Part shown: positions 18,044 to 26,631 of the stretch, one piece after another | How the letters are laid out: every line of letters begins with the position of its first letter | Position numbering within the stretch: position 1 is the stretch's first letter | Source of the DNA: Casp-actino8 sp965659595 | GTDB taxonomy: Bacteria > Actinomycetota > Acidimicrobiia > Acidimicrobiales > Ilumatobacteraceae | Direction of reading: 5' to 3' | DNA length: 64,000 nt | Assembly (NCBI GenBank): GCA_965659595.1 | Contig: CBFHWN010000006.1 | Location: 1 to 64,000 of the forward strand | The notes under the pieces: model-generated | The model's database searches: none | Told to the model about the DNA's origin: nothing | The model's input: only the letters and a program-made list of their open reading frames with translations | Program-made: the position numbers and the translations under genes

Positions 18044-18087
18044 TCTCGGGGCTGTGATCTGCGAGGTCGTGATCTCGGGGTTGTGAT
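18039..18087. repeat. 20-bp imperfect direct repeat at the folD stop
   Basis: A 20-bp sequence starting CGTGATCTCGGGG occurs at 18039-18058 and again at 18068-18087 with one mismatch, a 29-bp period. The first copy includes the folD stop codon, the second lies upstream of the ilv leader. It probably arose by local duplication; a protein-binding role is possible. Confidence 0.6.
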
Positions 18088-18115
18088 TCGGCATCCAGGT
18101 CTGGCAGACTCCTGA

Positions 18116-18163
18116 ATGATGAATGCGATCGCCACGACCTCCATCGTCGTAGTACTCGTGTAA
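18116..18163 (+). CDS. ilvBNC operon leader peptide
   Basis: A 15-codon reading frame encodes MMNAIATTSIVVVLV. Seven of its 15 residues are Ile, Val or Leu, and six of the last seven codons are for these amino acids. It is followed directly by two stable hairpins and then ilvB, which is the arrangement of a transcription-attenuation leader that senses charged branched-chain tRNAs. A weak CAGACT hexamer ends 5 nt before the first ATG, so the leader may itself be leaderless. Confidence 0.8.
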   Translation: MMNAIATTSIVVVLV

Positions 18164-18164
18164 G

Positions 18165-18216
18165 ACGCGTTCGTCCACATACCGAACGCGTCGCCGGCCT
18201 CCCAGAATGGGAGGCC
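18165..18216 (+). terminator. Attenuator: pause hairpin and terminator of the ilv leader
   Basis: The first hairpin pairs ACGCGTTCG (18165-18173) with CGAACGCGT (18183-18191), starting right after the leader stop. The second pairs GGCCTCCCA (18196-18204) with TGGGAGGCC (18208-18216) over a GAA loop and is followed by the T-rich ATTTCATTTC, a classic intrinsic terminator. The leader-coding segment CCTCCAT (18138-18144) can pair with the right arm of the terminator apart from a one-base bulge, a possible alternative fold. Confidence 0.82.
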
Positions 18217-18258
18217 ATTTCATTTCCCGGCCCACCCACCACACCCACAGGAATCGAC

Positions 18259-20013
18259 ATGAGCGAGAAGATCACTGGAGCCCAGGCCCTCATCCGTGCT
18301 CTGGAAAAAGAGAAGGTCGACACGATCTTCGGACTGCCGGGCGGATGCATCCTGCCGGCGTACGACCCGTTGCTGAGCAGCCCGATCCGGCACATCCTCG
18401 TGCGCCACGAGCAGGGTGCCGGCCACATGGCCGAGGGCTATGCCCACGTGACCGGTCGACCTGGTGTGGCCATGGTGACGTCGGGCCCAGCGGCCACCAA
18501 CATGGTCACGCCGTTGTGTGACGCCTACATGGATTCGATCCCGATGGTCTGCATCACGGGTCAGGTGTCGACGACTGCCATCGGCACCGACGCATTCCAA
18601 GAATGCGACACCGTGGGTATCACGCGCAGCGTCACCAAGCACAACGAACTCATCATGACGCCCGACGAGATTCCGCTCATGGTGCGTCAGGCCTTCCACA
18701 TCGCCACGACGGGTCGTCCGGGCCCGGTTCTGCTCGATCTTCCGAAGGACGTTCTGCAGAACTCGATGACGTGGCACTGGCCGAGCGACGACGAAGTGAT
18801 CGACAGTCTCCCGGGTTACAAGCCCACCATGAAGGGTCATCCCCGCATGATCAAAGAGGCGGCGCGACTCATCCTCGAGGCCAAGCAGCCAGTGCTCTAC
18901 GTGGGTGGTGGAGTCCTGAAGGCGCGAGCCGCCGAAGCGCTGCTGGAGCTGGCCGAGATGGTCGACGCGCCAGTCGTCACCACGCTCATGGCACGTGGTG
19001 CGATCCCCGACGATCACCCGCTCTGCATCGGCATGCCCGGTATGCACGGCAACGCCACGGCGGTCACGGCCATGCAGAAGAGCGACCTGCTCGTCACTCT
19101 CGGCGCGCGCTTCGACGACCGCATCACCGGAAAGGTCGACGCCTTCGCTCCTGATGCCAAGATCATCCACGTCGACATCGATCCGGCCGAGCAAGGCAAA
19201 GTCCGTCGGCCCGACGTCCCGATCGTGGGTGACTGCCGCCTCGTGATCGAAGAGATCGTGAAGGCGTTGAAGGACATGCTCCAGGGCGGCGCCGTCAAGC
19301 CCGACATCTCGGCGTGGAAGAGTCGAGTGAGTGGTTGGCAGGAGCAGTTCCCGTTGCACTACGCGTCGGCCGATCCGGGCGACGCGCTGAAGCCGCAGTA
19401 CTGCCTCGAGCAATTGCGCGACAACTCACCTGAAGGAACCATCCTGTGCTCAGGCGTCGGTCAGCATCAGATGTGGTCGTCGCAGTACTGGAACTTCAAG
19501 GAGCCCTATACATGGGTGAACTCCGGCGGCCTCGGAACCATGGGCTTCTCCATTCCAGCGGCCATCGGCGCCAAGGTCGGTCGACCCGATCGCACCGTGT
19601 GGGCGGTCGACGGTGACGGCTGCTTCCAGATGACGGCGCAAGAACTCGTCACGGCGAGTGTCGAGCGCATTCCGATCAAGGTCGCGGTGCTCAACAACTC
19701 GTATCTCGGCATGGTTCGCCAGTGGCAGGAGATGTTCTACGAAGAGCGTTACAGCGAGGTCTACCTGTCACCCGAGGTTCCCGACTTCGTCAAGTGGGCG
19801 GAGGCGATGGGTTGTGTCGGTATCCGCGTCGAGAGCCCCGAAGAAGTTCAGCCCGCCATCGAGAAAGCCAACAGCATCGATGACCGTTCGGTCGTCGTCG
19901 AGTTCCGCGTCGACGCGAGCGAGAAGGTCTTCCCGATGGTTCCGGCTGGTTTCAGCAACGACGACATCTTGTTGCACCCCGATCAGTGCAGCGTCAGGGA
20001 GTATCTGCGATGA
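18259..20013 (+). CDS. ilvB: Acetolactate synthase large subunit
   Basis: IlvB is the thiamine-diphosphate catalytic subunit that condenses pyruvate with pyruvate or 2-oxobutyrate, committing carbon to branched-chain amino acids. The 584-residue chain has catalytic Glu51 in RHEQGAGHMAEG, the phosphate-binding VDGDGCFQM motif near 451-459, and the LNNSYLGMVRQWQ segment. An AGGAA site precedes the ATG. It lies behind the leader-peptide attenuator, and its stop overlaps the ilvN start by 4 bp. Confidence 0.97.
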   Translation: MSEKITGAQALIRALEKEKVDTIFGLPGGCILPAYDPLLSSPIRHILVRHEQGAGHMAEGYAHVTGRPGVAMVTSGPAATNMVTPLCDAYMDSIPMVCITGQVSTTAIGTDAFQECDTVGITRSVTKHNELIMTPDEIPLMVRQAFHIATTGRPGPVLLDLPKDVLQNSMTWHWPSDDEVIDSLPGYKPTMKGHPRMIKEAARLILEAKQPVLYVGGGVLKARAAEALLELAEMVDAPVVTTLMARGAIPDDHPLCIGMPGMHGNATAVTAMQKSDLLVTLGARFDDRITGKVDAFAPDAKIIHVDIDPAEQGKVRRPDVPIVGDCRLVIEEIVKALKDMLQGGAVKPDISAWKSRVSGWQEQFPLHYASADPGDALKPQYCLEQLRDNSPEGTILCSGVGQHQMWSSQYWNFKEPYTWVNSGGLGTMGFSIPAAIGAKVGRPDRTVWAVDGDGCFQMTAQELVTASVERIPIKVAVLNNSYLGMVRQWQEMFYEERYSEVYLSPEVPDFVKWAEAMGCVGIRVESPEEVQPAIEKANSIDDRSVVVEFRVDASEKVFPMVPAGFSNDDILLHPDQCSVREYLR

Positions 20014-20561
20014 GCATCACACCGACCGCACTGTCCTATCAACCCGCACACCACATCTTGTCGGTGCTCGTGCAGAACCGCCCGGGTGTGTTGGCGCGCG
20101 TCGCCGGCCTCTTCGCTCGTCGTGGCTACAACCTCGTCTCGCTGGCCGTTGCACCCACCGAAGATCCCGATCTGTCGCGAATCACGATCGTGGTCGACGT
20201 GGAATCCGCACCGCTCGAGCAGATCGTCAAGCAGTTGTTCAAGCTGGTCGACGTCGTGAAGATCAGCGAGCTCGATCCACGTCGATCGGTCGAACGCGAA
20301 CTCATGATTGCCACAGTGCGCATCGCCTCCGAGGAGCGCGGCCAGGTGGTCGAGCTCACCAACATCTTCGAGGGCAAGATCCTGGCCGTCGGAGTGGAGG
20401 CGATCACCGTTTCTCTCGAGGGAAGTCCGGAAAAGTTGGACGATTTCGAGGAATTGCTCCGTGGTTACGGCATCGTTGAGCTCCAGCGAACCGGCCGCGT
20501 GGCCCTACCCAAACTCGACAAAGAGGCGCGCCTGCGGGCCGTCCGAGGAAAGGCAAGTTGA
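20010..20561 (+). CDS. ilvN: Acetolactate synthase regulatory subunit
   Basis: This 183-residue ACT-domain subunit activates IlvB and gives it feedback inhibition by valine. The first ACT domain begins HILSVLVQNRPGVLARVAGLFARRGYN at residues 11-38, and the second half has the small-subunit C-terminal domain ending in LPKLDKEARLRAV. The ATG at 20010 overlaps the ilvB stop (ATGA), and ilvC follows within 2 bp. Confidence 0.96.
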   Translation: MSITPTALSYQPAHHILSVLVQNRPGVLARVAGLFARRGYNLVSLAVAPTEDPDLSRITIVVDVESAPLEQIVKQLFKLVDVVKISELDPRRSVERELMIATVRIASEERGQVVELTNIFEGKILAVGVEAITVSLEGSPEKLDDFEELLRGYGIVELQRTGRVALPKLDKEARLRAVRGKAS

Positions 20562-20563
20562 AC

Positions 20564-21592
20564 ATGGCAGCAAAGATGTATTACGACGCCGACTGCGACG
20601 TCTCGATCATCAAGGGTCGCAAGGTTGCGATCATCGGCTACGGATCGCAGGGCCATGCTCATGCGCTCAACCTGAAGGAGAGCGGCGTCCCGGTGGTCGT
20701 TGGTCTGCGCGAGGGTTCGTCGTCCGCCGCCAAGGCCGAGGCCGCCGGACTCGAGGTGAAGTCGATCGCCGACGCCGCCAAGTGGGCCGACGTCATCATG
20801 ATGACCATGCCCGACACCGAGCAGAAGGCCACGTACGACGCGCACATCAAGAAGTACATGAAGGCCGGCAAGGCACTCGCCTTCGCGCACGGTTTCAACA
20901 TCCGTTTCAAGCGCATCCGCCCGCCGAAGGGTGTCGACGTGATCATGATCGCGCCGAAGGGCCCCGGTCACCTCGTACGTCGCACCTACACCGAGGGTGG
21001 AGGTGTGCCGGCCCTCATCGCCGTCGAGCAGGACGCCACCGGTAACGGCAAGGCTGTTGCGTTGTCGTACGCCTCGGCCATCGGCGGAGGCCGAGCCGGC
21101 ATCATCGAGACCACGTTTGCCGAAGAGACTGAGACCGACCTGTTCGGCGAGCAGGTCGTCCTGTGTGGCGGACTCACCTCGCTCGTGCAGGCCGGATTCG
21201 AGACGTTGGTCGAGGCCGGTTACCAGCCCGAAATGGCGTACTTCGAGTGCTTGCACGAGGTGAAGCTCATCGTCGATCTCATGTACGAAGAGGGCATCGC
21301 TGGCATGCGTTACAGCATCAGCGACACCGCCGAGTACGGAGACGTCTCGCGTGGTCCGCGCGTCGTCACGCCGGCTACCAAGAAGACGATGCAGAAGATC
21401 CTGAAGGAGATCCAGTCGGGCAAGTTCGCCAAGGAATGGATCGCCGAGAGCGACAGCGGTCGTGAAAAGTTCAACGCTCTGCGCAAAGCCGGTCAGGAGC
21501 ACCAGATCGAAGAAGTGGGCAAGCGCCTGCGCTCGATGATGCCTTGGATCTCGGCCGGCAAGCAGAAGGTCAGCGAAGCCTCCGGCGGCTGA
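20564..21592 (+). CDS. ilvC: Ketol-acid reductoisomerase (NADP+)
   Basis: IlvC rearranges and reduces acetolactate or acetohydroxybutyrate to the dihydroxy acids that IlvD uses. The 342-residue class I enzyme shows the nucleotide motif GYGSQGHAHALNLKESG, the APKGPGHLVR segment, the metal-binding DLFGEQVVLCGG and the LMYEEGIAGMRYSISDTAEYG C-terminal domain. I choose the ATG at 20564, about 10 nt after AGGAAAGG; a TTG at 20558 is in frame two codons earlier. Confidence 0.97.
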   Translation: MAAKMYYDADCDVSIIKGRKVAIIGYGSQGHAHALNLKESGVPVVVGLREGSSSAAKAEAAGLEVKSIADAAKWADVIMMTMPDTEQKATYDAHIKKYMKAGKALAFAHGFNIRFKRIRPPKGVDVIMIAPKGPGHLVRRTYTEGGGVPALIAVEQDATGNGKAVALSYASAIGGGRAGIIETTFAEETETDLFGEQVVLCGGLTSLVQAGFETLVEAGYQPEMAYFECLHEVKLIVDLMYEEGIAGMRYSISDTAEYGDVSRGPRVVTPATKKTMQKILKEIQSGKFAKEWIAESDSGREKFNALRKAGQEHQIEEVGKRLRSMMPWISAGKQKVSEASGG

Positions 21593-21609
21593 CCACTTCC
21601 AAAAAACTG

Positions 21610-21647
21610 AATTCCGACTTGTTAGGTCGGGAATTACTGGCTATCGT
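21610..21647 (+). promoter_or_regulatory. metY promoter with overlapping inverted repeat
   Basis: TTGTTA (21619-21624) and TATCGT (21642-21647) are spaced by exactly 17 bp and form a plausible sigma-70-type promoter 40 bp before the metY start. An imperfect inverted repeat, AATTCCGAC (21610-21618) and GTCGGGAATT (21626-21635, one extra base), brackets the -35 hexamer and could be a repressor site. Alternatively the repeat is a weak terminator for ilvC. Confidence 0.5.
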
Positions 21648-21687
21648 GCCCTCCTCGTCGTCGACGTACGTCCAGGAGGGCACAGTC

Positions 21688-22998
21688 ATGTCAGCAGAGT
21701 GGGGATTCGAGACCAAGCAGATCCATGTGGGCGGGGAACCCGATCCCGCCACGGGCGCCCGGGCCGTACCGATCTACCAGACCACGAGTTATGAGTTCCG
21801 CGACGCCCAGCATGCGGCCAACCTGTTCGCGCTCGCCGAAGTCGGCAACATCTACACCCGCATCATGAACCCCACCCAGTTGGCGGTGGAAGCTCGAGTG
21901 AACGCGCTCGAAGGTGGCGTCACCACGGCGATCGGATTGCCCGGCACGCTGGTCGTGTCATCGGGTCAGTCGGCTGAAACCTTGGCGATCCTGACCCTGG
22001 CCGAAGCCGGCGATCACATCGTGGCTTCGCCGTCGCTGTACGGCGGCACCTACAACCTGTTGCACTACACACTGCCCAAGATGGGAATTGCGGTGTCGTT
22101 CGTCGACGATCCGCACGATCTCGAGCAGTGGAAGTCGCTCGCTCGTCCCAACACCAAGGCGTTCTACGGTGAGGTCCTGGCCAACCCCCGCAACGACGTG
22201 TTCGACATCGAAGGTGTGTCGAAGGTCGCGCACGACATCGGTGTGCCGCTCATTCTCGACAACACCGTGCCGACGGCTTACGGAATTCGTCCGCTCGAAT
22301 GGGGTGCCGACGTCGTGGTGCAGTCGCTCACCAAGTTCGTAGGCGGTCACGGCACGTCGGTCGCCGGTTCGATCACCGACGGCGGAAAGTTCGACTTCTC
22401 GGCCTCGGGTCGATTCCCCAACTTCACCGAACCCGATCCGAGCTACCACGGTTTGGCGTACTGGCCGGCCCTCGGTGCCGGGTCGTACATCTTGAAGGCT
22501 CGTGTGCAGTTGCTGCGCGACCTCGGCATGGCCGTGTCACCGTTCAACGCTTTCTTGCTGCTGCAGGGTCTCGAAACTCTGTCGTTGCGCATGGAGCGTC
22601 ATTGGAGCAACGCCCAGGCCGTGGGCGAGTACCTCGCCACGCACCCTCAGGTCGAGAGTGTGAACTACGCCGGTCTGCCGTCGAGTCCGTGGCACGAGCG
22701 CGCGAAGAAGTACTTCGGCGGCCGTGGTTACGGTTCGGTTCTGGCGTTCACGATCAAGGGTGGCCGTGAGGCCGGCGAGAAGTTCGTGGCCGGCCTCTCA
22801 CTTCACAGCCATGTTGCCAACATCGGCGACGTACGCAGCCTCGTGATCCAGCCCTCGTCAACGACGCACAGTCAGCTGTCGGCCGACGAGCAGAAGTCGG
22901 CCGGTGTCGATCCGGGCATGATCCGACTGAGTGTCGGACTGGAGTCGATCGCCGACATCCTGGCCGACCTCGACGCCGGTTTCGCCGCCGCCAAGTAA
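21688..22998 (+). CDS. metY: O-acetylhomoserine sulfhydrylase
   Basis: MetY is a PLP enzyme that makes homocysteine from O-acetylhomoserine and sulfide. The 436-residue chain opens FETKQIHVGGEPDPATGARA and contains IYTRIMNPT, with the Schiff-base lysine near 216 in QSLTKFVGGHGTSVAG, where the preceding segment LDNTVPTAYGIRPLEWGADV is family-typical. A strong AGGAGGG precedes the ATG at 21688. It has its own promoter and a strong downstream hairpin, so it is probably monocistronic. Confidence 0.94.
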   Translation: MSAEWGFETKQIHVGGEPDPATGARAVPIYQTTSYEFRDAQHAANLFALAEVGNIYTRIMNPTQLAVEARVNALEGGVTTAIGLPGTLVVSSGQSAETLAILTLAEAGDHIVASPSLYGGTYNLLHYTLPKMGIAVSFVDDPHDLEQWKSLARPNTKAFYGEVLANPRNDVFDIEGVSKVAHDIGVPLILDNTVPTAYGIRPLEWGADVVVQSLTKFVGGHGTSVAGSITDGGKFDFSASGRFPNFTEPDPSYHGLAYWPALGAGSYILKARVQLLRDLGMAVSPFNAFLLLQGLETLSLRMERHWSNAQAVGEYLATHPQVESVNYAGLPSSPWHERAKKYFGGRGYGSVLAFTIKGGREAGEKFVAGLSLHSHVANIGDVRSLVIQPSSTTHSQLSADEQKSAGVDPGMIRLSVGLESIADILADLDAGFAAAK

Positions 22999-23021
22999 CC
23001 CCACCCCGCCCTTCGCGCACT

Positions 23022-23080
23022 TTCGCGCACCCTGAAGCACTGAGCACCGCTCTCGGACCCAGCGCTTCAGGGTGCGCGAA
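23022..23080 (+). terminator. 17-bp stem hairpin after metY
   Basis: The arms TTCGCGCACCCTGAAGC (23022-23038) and GCTTCAGGGTGCGCGAA (23064-23080) are perfectly complementary over 17 bp, with a 25-nt loop, followed by TTTCAT. It lies between the metY stop and the thiolase start and most likely ends metY transcription. The long loop is unusual for an intrinsic terminator. Confidence 0.6.
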
Positions 23081-23107
23081 TTTCATCGGTCGGATTAGCG
23101 TGGAGTC

Positions 23108-24265
23108 ATGAGCCAAACCCCCGTTGCCTACATCGTCGATGCCGTTCGTACCCCGGTTGGAAAGAGAGGTGGCGGACTATCCGCTGTGCACCCGGCCGAC
23201 CTCGGCGCCCACGCCATCTCGGCCCTCATGCAGCGCACCGGTGTCGATCCGACGGCAGTCGACGACGTGGTGTTCGGCAACGTCGACTCCGTGGGTCCGC
23301 AGGCCGGCTGTATCGCTCGCACCTGCTGGTTGGCCGCCGGTCTTCCTGAGCACGTCCCGGGCACCACGATCGACCGTCAGTGCGGTTCGGCCCAGCAGGC
23401 CGTGCATTTCGCCGCCCAAGCCGTGATGAGCGGCACCATGGATCTCGTCGTCGCCGGCGGAGTGCAGAACATGTCGATGATCCCGATCTCGTCGGCCATG
23501 ACCGCCGGTCAGGCACTCGGGTTCGACGACCCTTTCACCGGCTCACCCGGTTGGACCACGCGCTACGGATCCGGTGAAGTGAGTCAGTTCGTCGGCGCCG
23601 AGATGATGGTCGACAAGTGGAACCTCTCCCGTGAAGAGATGGAAGAGTTCGCCATGGAGTCGCACAACCGAGCGATCCGCGCCCGTGCCGAAGGTCGCTT
23701 CGAGGCCGAGATCGCACCGTTGAACGGCGTGAGTCATGACGAAGGGCCACGCGAGCCGAACCCCGAGAAGATCCGGTCGCTCCCGACTCTCACGCCGACG
23801 GGCAAACTCACGGCAGCCTGCGCCAGTCAGATCTCCGACGGCGCCGCCGCTCTACTCGTGGCGAACGAAGGCGCAGTGAAGGCCCACGGTCTCACGCCCC
23901 GTGCCCGCATTCATCACATCAGCGTGCTGGCCGACGATCCGATCATGATGCTGTCGGCACCGATTCCGGCCACCAAGCGTGCCCTCGAGAAGGCGAAGAT
24001 GACGATCGACGACATCGATCTGGTCGAGATCAACGAAGCCTTCGCTCCGGTCGTGATGGCCTGGATGCGCGAAACCGGCGCTGATCACGCCAAAGTCAAC
24101 GTGAACGGTGGGGCCATCGCGCTCGGGCATCCGCTCGGCGCGACTGGTGCTCGCCTCATGACGACGCTCTTGCACGAACTCGAGCGCACTGGTGGTCGGT
24201 TCGGGCTGCAGACGATGTGCGAAGGTGGCGGTCAGGCCAACGTCACCATCATCGAGCGCCTCTGA
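23108..24265 (+). CDS. Acetyl-CoA C-acyltransferase (thiolase)
   Basis: This 385-residue thiolase catalyses CoA-dependent cleavage or condensation of 3-ketoacyl-CoAs. The catalytic residues are visible: Cys92 in DRQCGSAQQAVHFA, His341 in GGAIALGHPLGATGARLM and Cys371 in TMCEGGGQANV. Whether it is biosynthetic or degradative is not decided by the sequence. The hexamer TAGCGT (23096-23101) ends 6 nt before the ATG, so the message may be leaderless. Confidence 0.93.
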   Translation: MSQTPVAYIVDAVRTPVGKRGGGLSAVHPADLGAHAISALMQRTGVDPTAVDDVVFGNVDSVGPQAGCIARTCWLAAGLPEHVPGTTIDRQCGSAQQAVHFAAQAVMSGTMDLVVAGGVQNMSMIPISSAMTAGQALGFDDPFTGSPGWTTRYGSGEVSQFVGAEMMVDKWNLSREEMEEFAMESHNRAIRARAEGRFEAEIAPLNGVSHDEGPREPNPEKIRSLPTLTPTGKLTAACASQISDGAAALLVANEGAVKAHGLTPRARIHHISVLADDPIMMLSAPIPATKRALEKAKMTIDDIDLVEINEAFAPVVMAWMRETGADHAKVNVNGGAIALGHPLGATGARLMTTLLHELERTGGRFGLQTMCEGGGQANVTIIERL

Positions 24266-24280
24266 TCACCAGAACGGCAG

Positions 24281-25711
24281 TCAGCTGTCGAAGCCGAGAC
24301 CGAGGCGGTCGAGGGCGCGTAACCAGAGGTTTCGCTTGCCGGTCTTGTCTTCGTGATCGAGGCTCCACCGTGTCGCTTGGATGCCGACGAACTTGAACGG
24401 TTCGGGCGGGAACGGCACCGGCTTCGACTTCACGAAGTCGGTTTGGGTGGCGATCGAACGCCGACCGTCGAGGAGATCGAGCATCACCTCGGCACCGAAA
24501 CGTGACGCGCCGGTGCCGAGACCGGTGTAGCCGACGGCGTAGGACACGCGACCGCCCATGGCGCGGCCCCAGAAGACCGAATAGCGCGAACAGGTGTCGA
24601 TCGCTCCACCCCATGCGTGCGAGAACGTGACGTCGTCGAGTTGCGGGAAGGTCGTGAAGAAATGCTTGCTCAGTCGAGCCCATGTCTCGGGGCGATTTTC
24701 TTGTTCGATGGCCATCTTGCCGCGGAAGTAATACACCGCGTCGTAGCCACCCCACAGGATTCGATTGTCGGCCGTGAGTCGGTAGTAGTGAAATTGATTC
24801 GGAATGTCGGACAGGCCCTGACGGTTCTTCCACCCGATGCGATCGAGCTGCTCGTCGGTGAGCGGTTCGGTCACCATGCAGTAGTCGTACACCGGCACGA
24901 TGTAATGCCCGAGCCGACGTAACAAAGGTTTGAAGGCATTCGTGCCGAGGGCCACCTTGCCGGCTCGCACCTTGCCGAGTGGAGTGTGCAGCATCACGCC
25001 CACACCGTCGCGTTCGATGGAGGTGGCTTTTGTGTCCTCGTAGATGCGAACCCCAAGAGATTCGGCGGCCGCCTTCAGGCCCCAGGCCAGCCGTGCCGGG
25101 TCGACGAGTGCCGCACCGTCGTGATGCCACAGGCCTCCGGAATAAGTGGGGGAGTGGACCTCGGCCTGCATCTGTTCGGCATCGAGCCAGGTGACACGTT
25201 GACCGAGCGAACGCAGCTGCTGATAGTCGTCTCGCAACTCATCGAGATAGCTCGGCGCATGAGTCGAGTACGCGACGTCGATAGCACCAGTTCGTTCGAA
25301 GTCGCAGTCGATTCCGTAGCGTTTGATCGCTTTCTCGATCTCTTCGAGGTTCTTCATGCCGAGTTCTTCGAGGATCTCGACTTCCTTCGGGAAACGTTCC
25401 TGTGCGTTGGCGATGCCATGTGTGAGAGACGCATCCATGAACCCGCCGTTGCGGCCGCTCGCCGCCGAGCCCACCTCGTGCGCGTCGATCAGTACGACGT
25501 CGCGTGAAGGATCACGCTCCTTCGCGATGATGGCGGTCCAGAGGCCGGTGTATCCGCCACCCACCACGCACAGGTCGCACGTCTCGGTGCGAACCAACAT
25601 GGGATTCGTATCGGGCTCATCGGCGTCCTCGAGCCAATACGGGTAGGGGTCTGCGTCAGCAATCGCTTCCAGATGCCGCGGGTCGAACTCATCGTCACCC
25701 ACGCTGCTCAC
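24281..25711 (-). CDS. FAD-dependent amine/amino-acid oxidoreductase (DAO fold)
   Basis: This 476-residue flavoprotein has the FAD-binding LCVVGGGYTGLWTAI motif (residues 47-61) and ASGRNGGFMDASLTHG, the hallmark of PuuB-like gamma-glutamylputrescine or glycine-oxidase-type enzymes. The C-terminal YAVGYTGLGTGASRFGAEV closes the FAD fold. It likely oxidises a secondary or primary amine; the substrate is unknown. Translation starts at the GTG at 25711 with GGAAGAGG upstream and a TAATCT hexamer 25 nt before the start codon. Confidence 0.87.
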   Translation of the reverse strand: MSSVGDDEFDPRHLEAIADADPYPYWLEDADEPDTNPMLVRTETCDLCVVGGGYTGLWTAIIAKERDPSRDVVLIDAHEVGSAASGRNGGFMDASLTHGIANAQERFPKEVEILEELGMKNLEEIEKAIKRYGIDCDFERTGAIDVAYSTHAPSYLDELRDDYQQLRSLGQRVTWLDAEQMQAEVHSPTYSGGLWHHDGAALVDPARLAWGLKAAAESLGVRIYEDTKATSIERDGVGVMLHTPLGKVRAGKVALGTNAFKPLLRRLGHYIVPVYDYCMVTEPLTDEQLDRIGWKNRQGLSDIPNQFHYYRLTADNRILWGGYDAVYYFRGKMAIEQENRPETWARLSKHFFTTFPQLDDVTFSHAWGGAIDTCSRYSVFWGRAMGGRVSYAVGYTGLGTGASRFGAEVMLDLLDGRRSIATQTDFVKSKPVPFPPEPFKFVGIQATRWSLDHEDKTGKRNLWLRALDRLGLGFDS

Positions 25712-25752
25712 AGTCTCACCTCTTCCGAGCGAGAGATTAGTGCTGGATCAGC

Positions 25753-25781
25753 CCGGGATCAGGCCATCGGGCCGATCCCGG
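25753..25781 (-). terminator. Hairpin downstream of coxM-like gene
   Basis: CCGGGATC (25753-25760) pairs with GATCCCGG (25774-25781), and inside it GGCC pairs with GGCC over an ATCG loop, giving a 12-bp stem with one bulge. It follows the stop of the FAD-subunit gene on the minus strand by 18 bp. No U-run follows, as in many actinobacterial terminators. Confidence 0.5.
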
Positions 25782-25799
25782 TACGTCAGTGGCTGAAAG

Positions 25800-26624
25800 T
25801 CAGGAACCAGCCTGTTCGAGGGCTCGGCGAACCAGCACTTTGGCCAGGTGAGAGCGATATTCCACACTGGCGTTGTTGTCGGCGCTGGGCGACGCTTCGG
25901 TGACGGCCTTTTCGGCAGCATCGGCCACCGAGGCTCCACCGGTGAGGGCCGCTGACACGCTCGAGGCCAGGATCGGCGTCTGACCCATGTTCACGAGCGC
26001 CACACCGGAATCGCTTCCACGACGCCAGGCGGCCACACCCACGATCGCCCAGTCCTGGGCGCGACGGTTGAACTTTTGGAAGCTCCAGCCGGCACCGTTC
26101 ATCTTCGGCACGCGGATCTCGGTGAGCATCTCGTCAGCGGCCAGGTCGGATTCGAGGAAGCCCTTGTAGAAGTCGGTTGCTGCGATCTCGCGGGTGCCGT
26201 TCGGGCCCTGCACCACGTACGTGGCACCGAGCGCGAGTGTGGTCGCCGGAAGATCAGACGCCGGATCGGCATGGGCGATCGAACCGCCGATGGTGCCACG
26301 ATGACGCACCTGCGGGTCCCCCACATGCGATGCCGCGTGAGCGAGCAACGGTGCGTGCTCCTTGAGCACGGGCGAGTTCTCGACGTCCATGTGTCGGGTG
26401 AGAGCGCCGATCGCAACGTGGTCGCCGGCATCCTTCACGTACGAGAGATCCTTCACGCGTCCGATGTCGACGAGGACCGACGGCTGCGCGAGGCGCAACT
26501 TCATGAGGGGCAGGAGGCTGTGGCCGCCGGCCAAGAACTTGGCATCGGAACCGTGCTCGCCGATGAGCGAAATGGCTTCGGCGGCCGAACCGGCCCGGAC
26601 GTAGTCGAATGCTGCGGGAATCAT
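25800..26624 (-). CDS. FAD-binding subunit of a xanthine-dehydrogenase-family hydroxylase
   Basis: This 274-residue protein is the medium (CoxM/CutM-type) subunit, which carries FAD and passes electrons from the iron-sulfur subunit. Both FAD motifs are present: AGGHSLLPLMK at residues 32-42 and TIGGSIAHADPASD from 111. It follows the iron-sulfur subunit gene by 7 bp. The molybdenum subunit is not adjacent; a matching large-subunit gene lies at 32572-34857 on the same strand. Confidence 0.88.
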   Translation of the reverse strand: MIPAAFDYVRAGSAAEAISLIGEHGSDAKFLAGGHSLLPLMKLRLAQPSVLVDIGRVKDLSYVKDAGDHVAIGALTRHMDVENSPVLKEHAPLLAHAASHVGDPQVRHRGTIGGSIAHADPASDLPATTLALGATYVVQGPNGTREIAATDFYKGFLESDLAADEMLTEIRVPKMNGAGWSFQKFNRRAQDWAIVGVAAWRRGSDSGVALVNMGQTPILASSVSAALTGGASVADAAEKAVTEASPSADNNASVEYRSHLAKVLVRRALEQAGS

Positions 26625-26631
26625 TGGTTGC

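Noticed and set aside
18044..18258. T-box riboswitch before ilvB
   Set aside because: No T-box core or specifier stem is seen; the leader peptide and terminator explain the region.
18220..19413. Long minus-strand frame of 397 codons
   Set aside because: It is antisense to ilvB; composition is His/Arg/Asp-rich as expected of a shadow frame.
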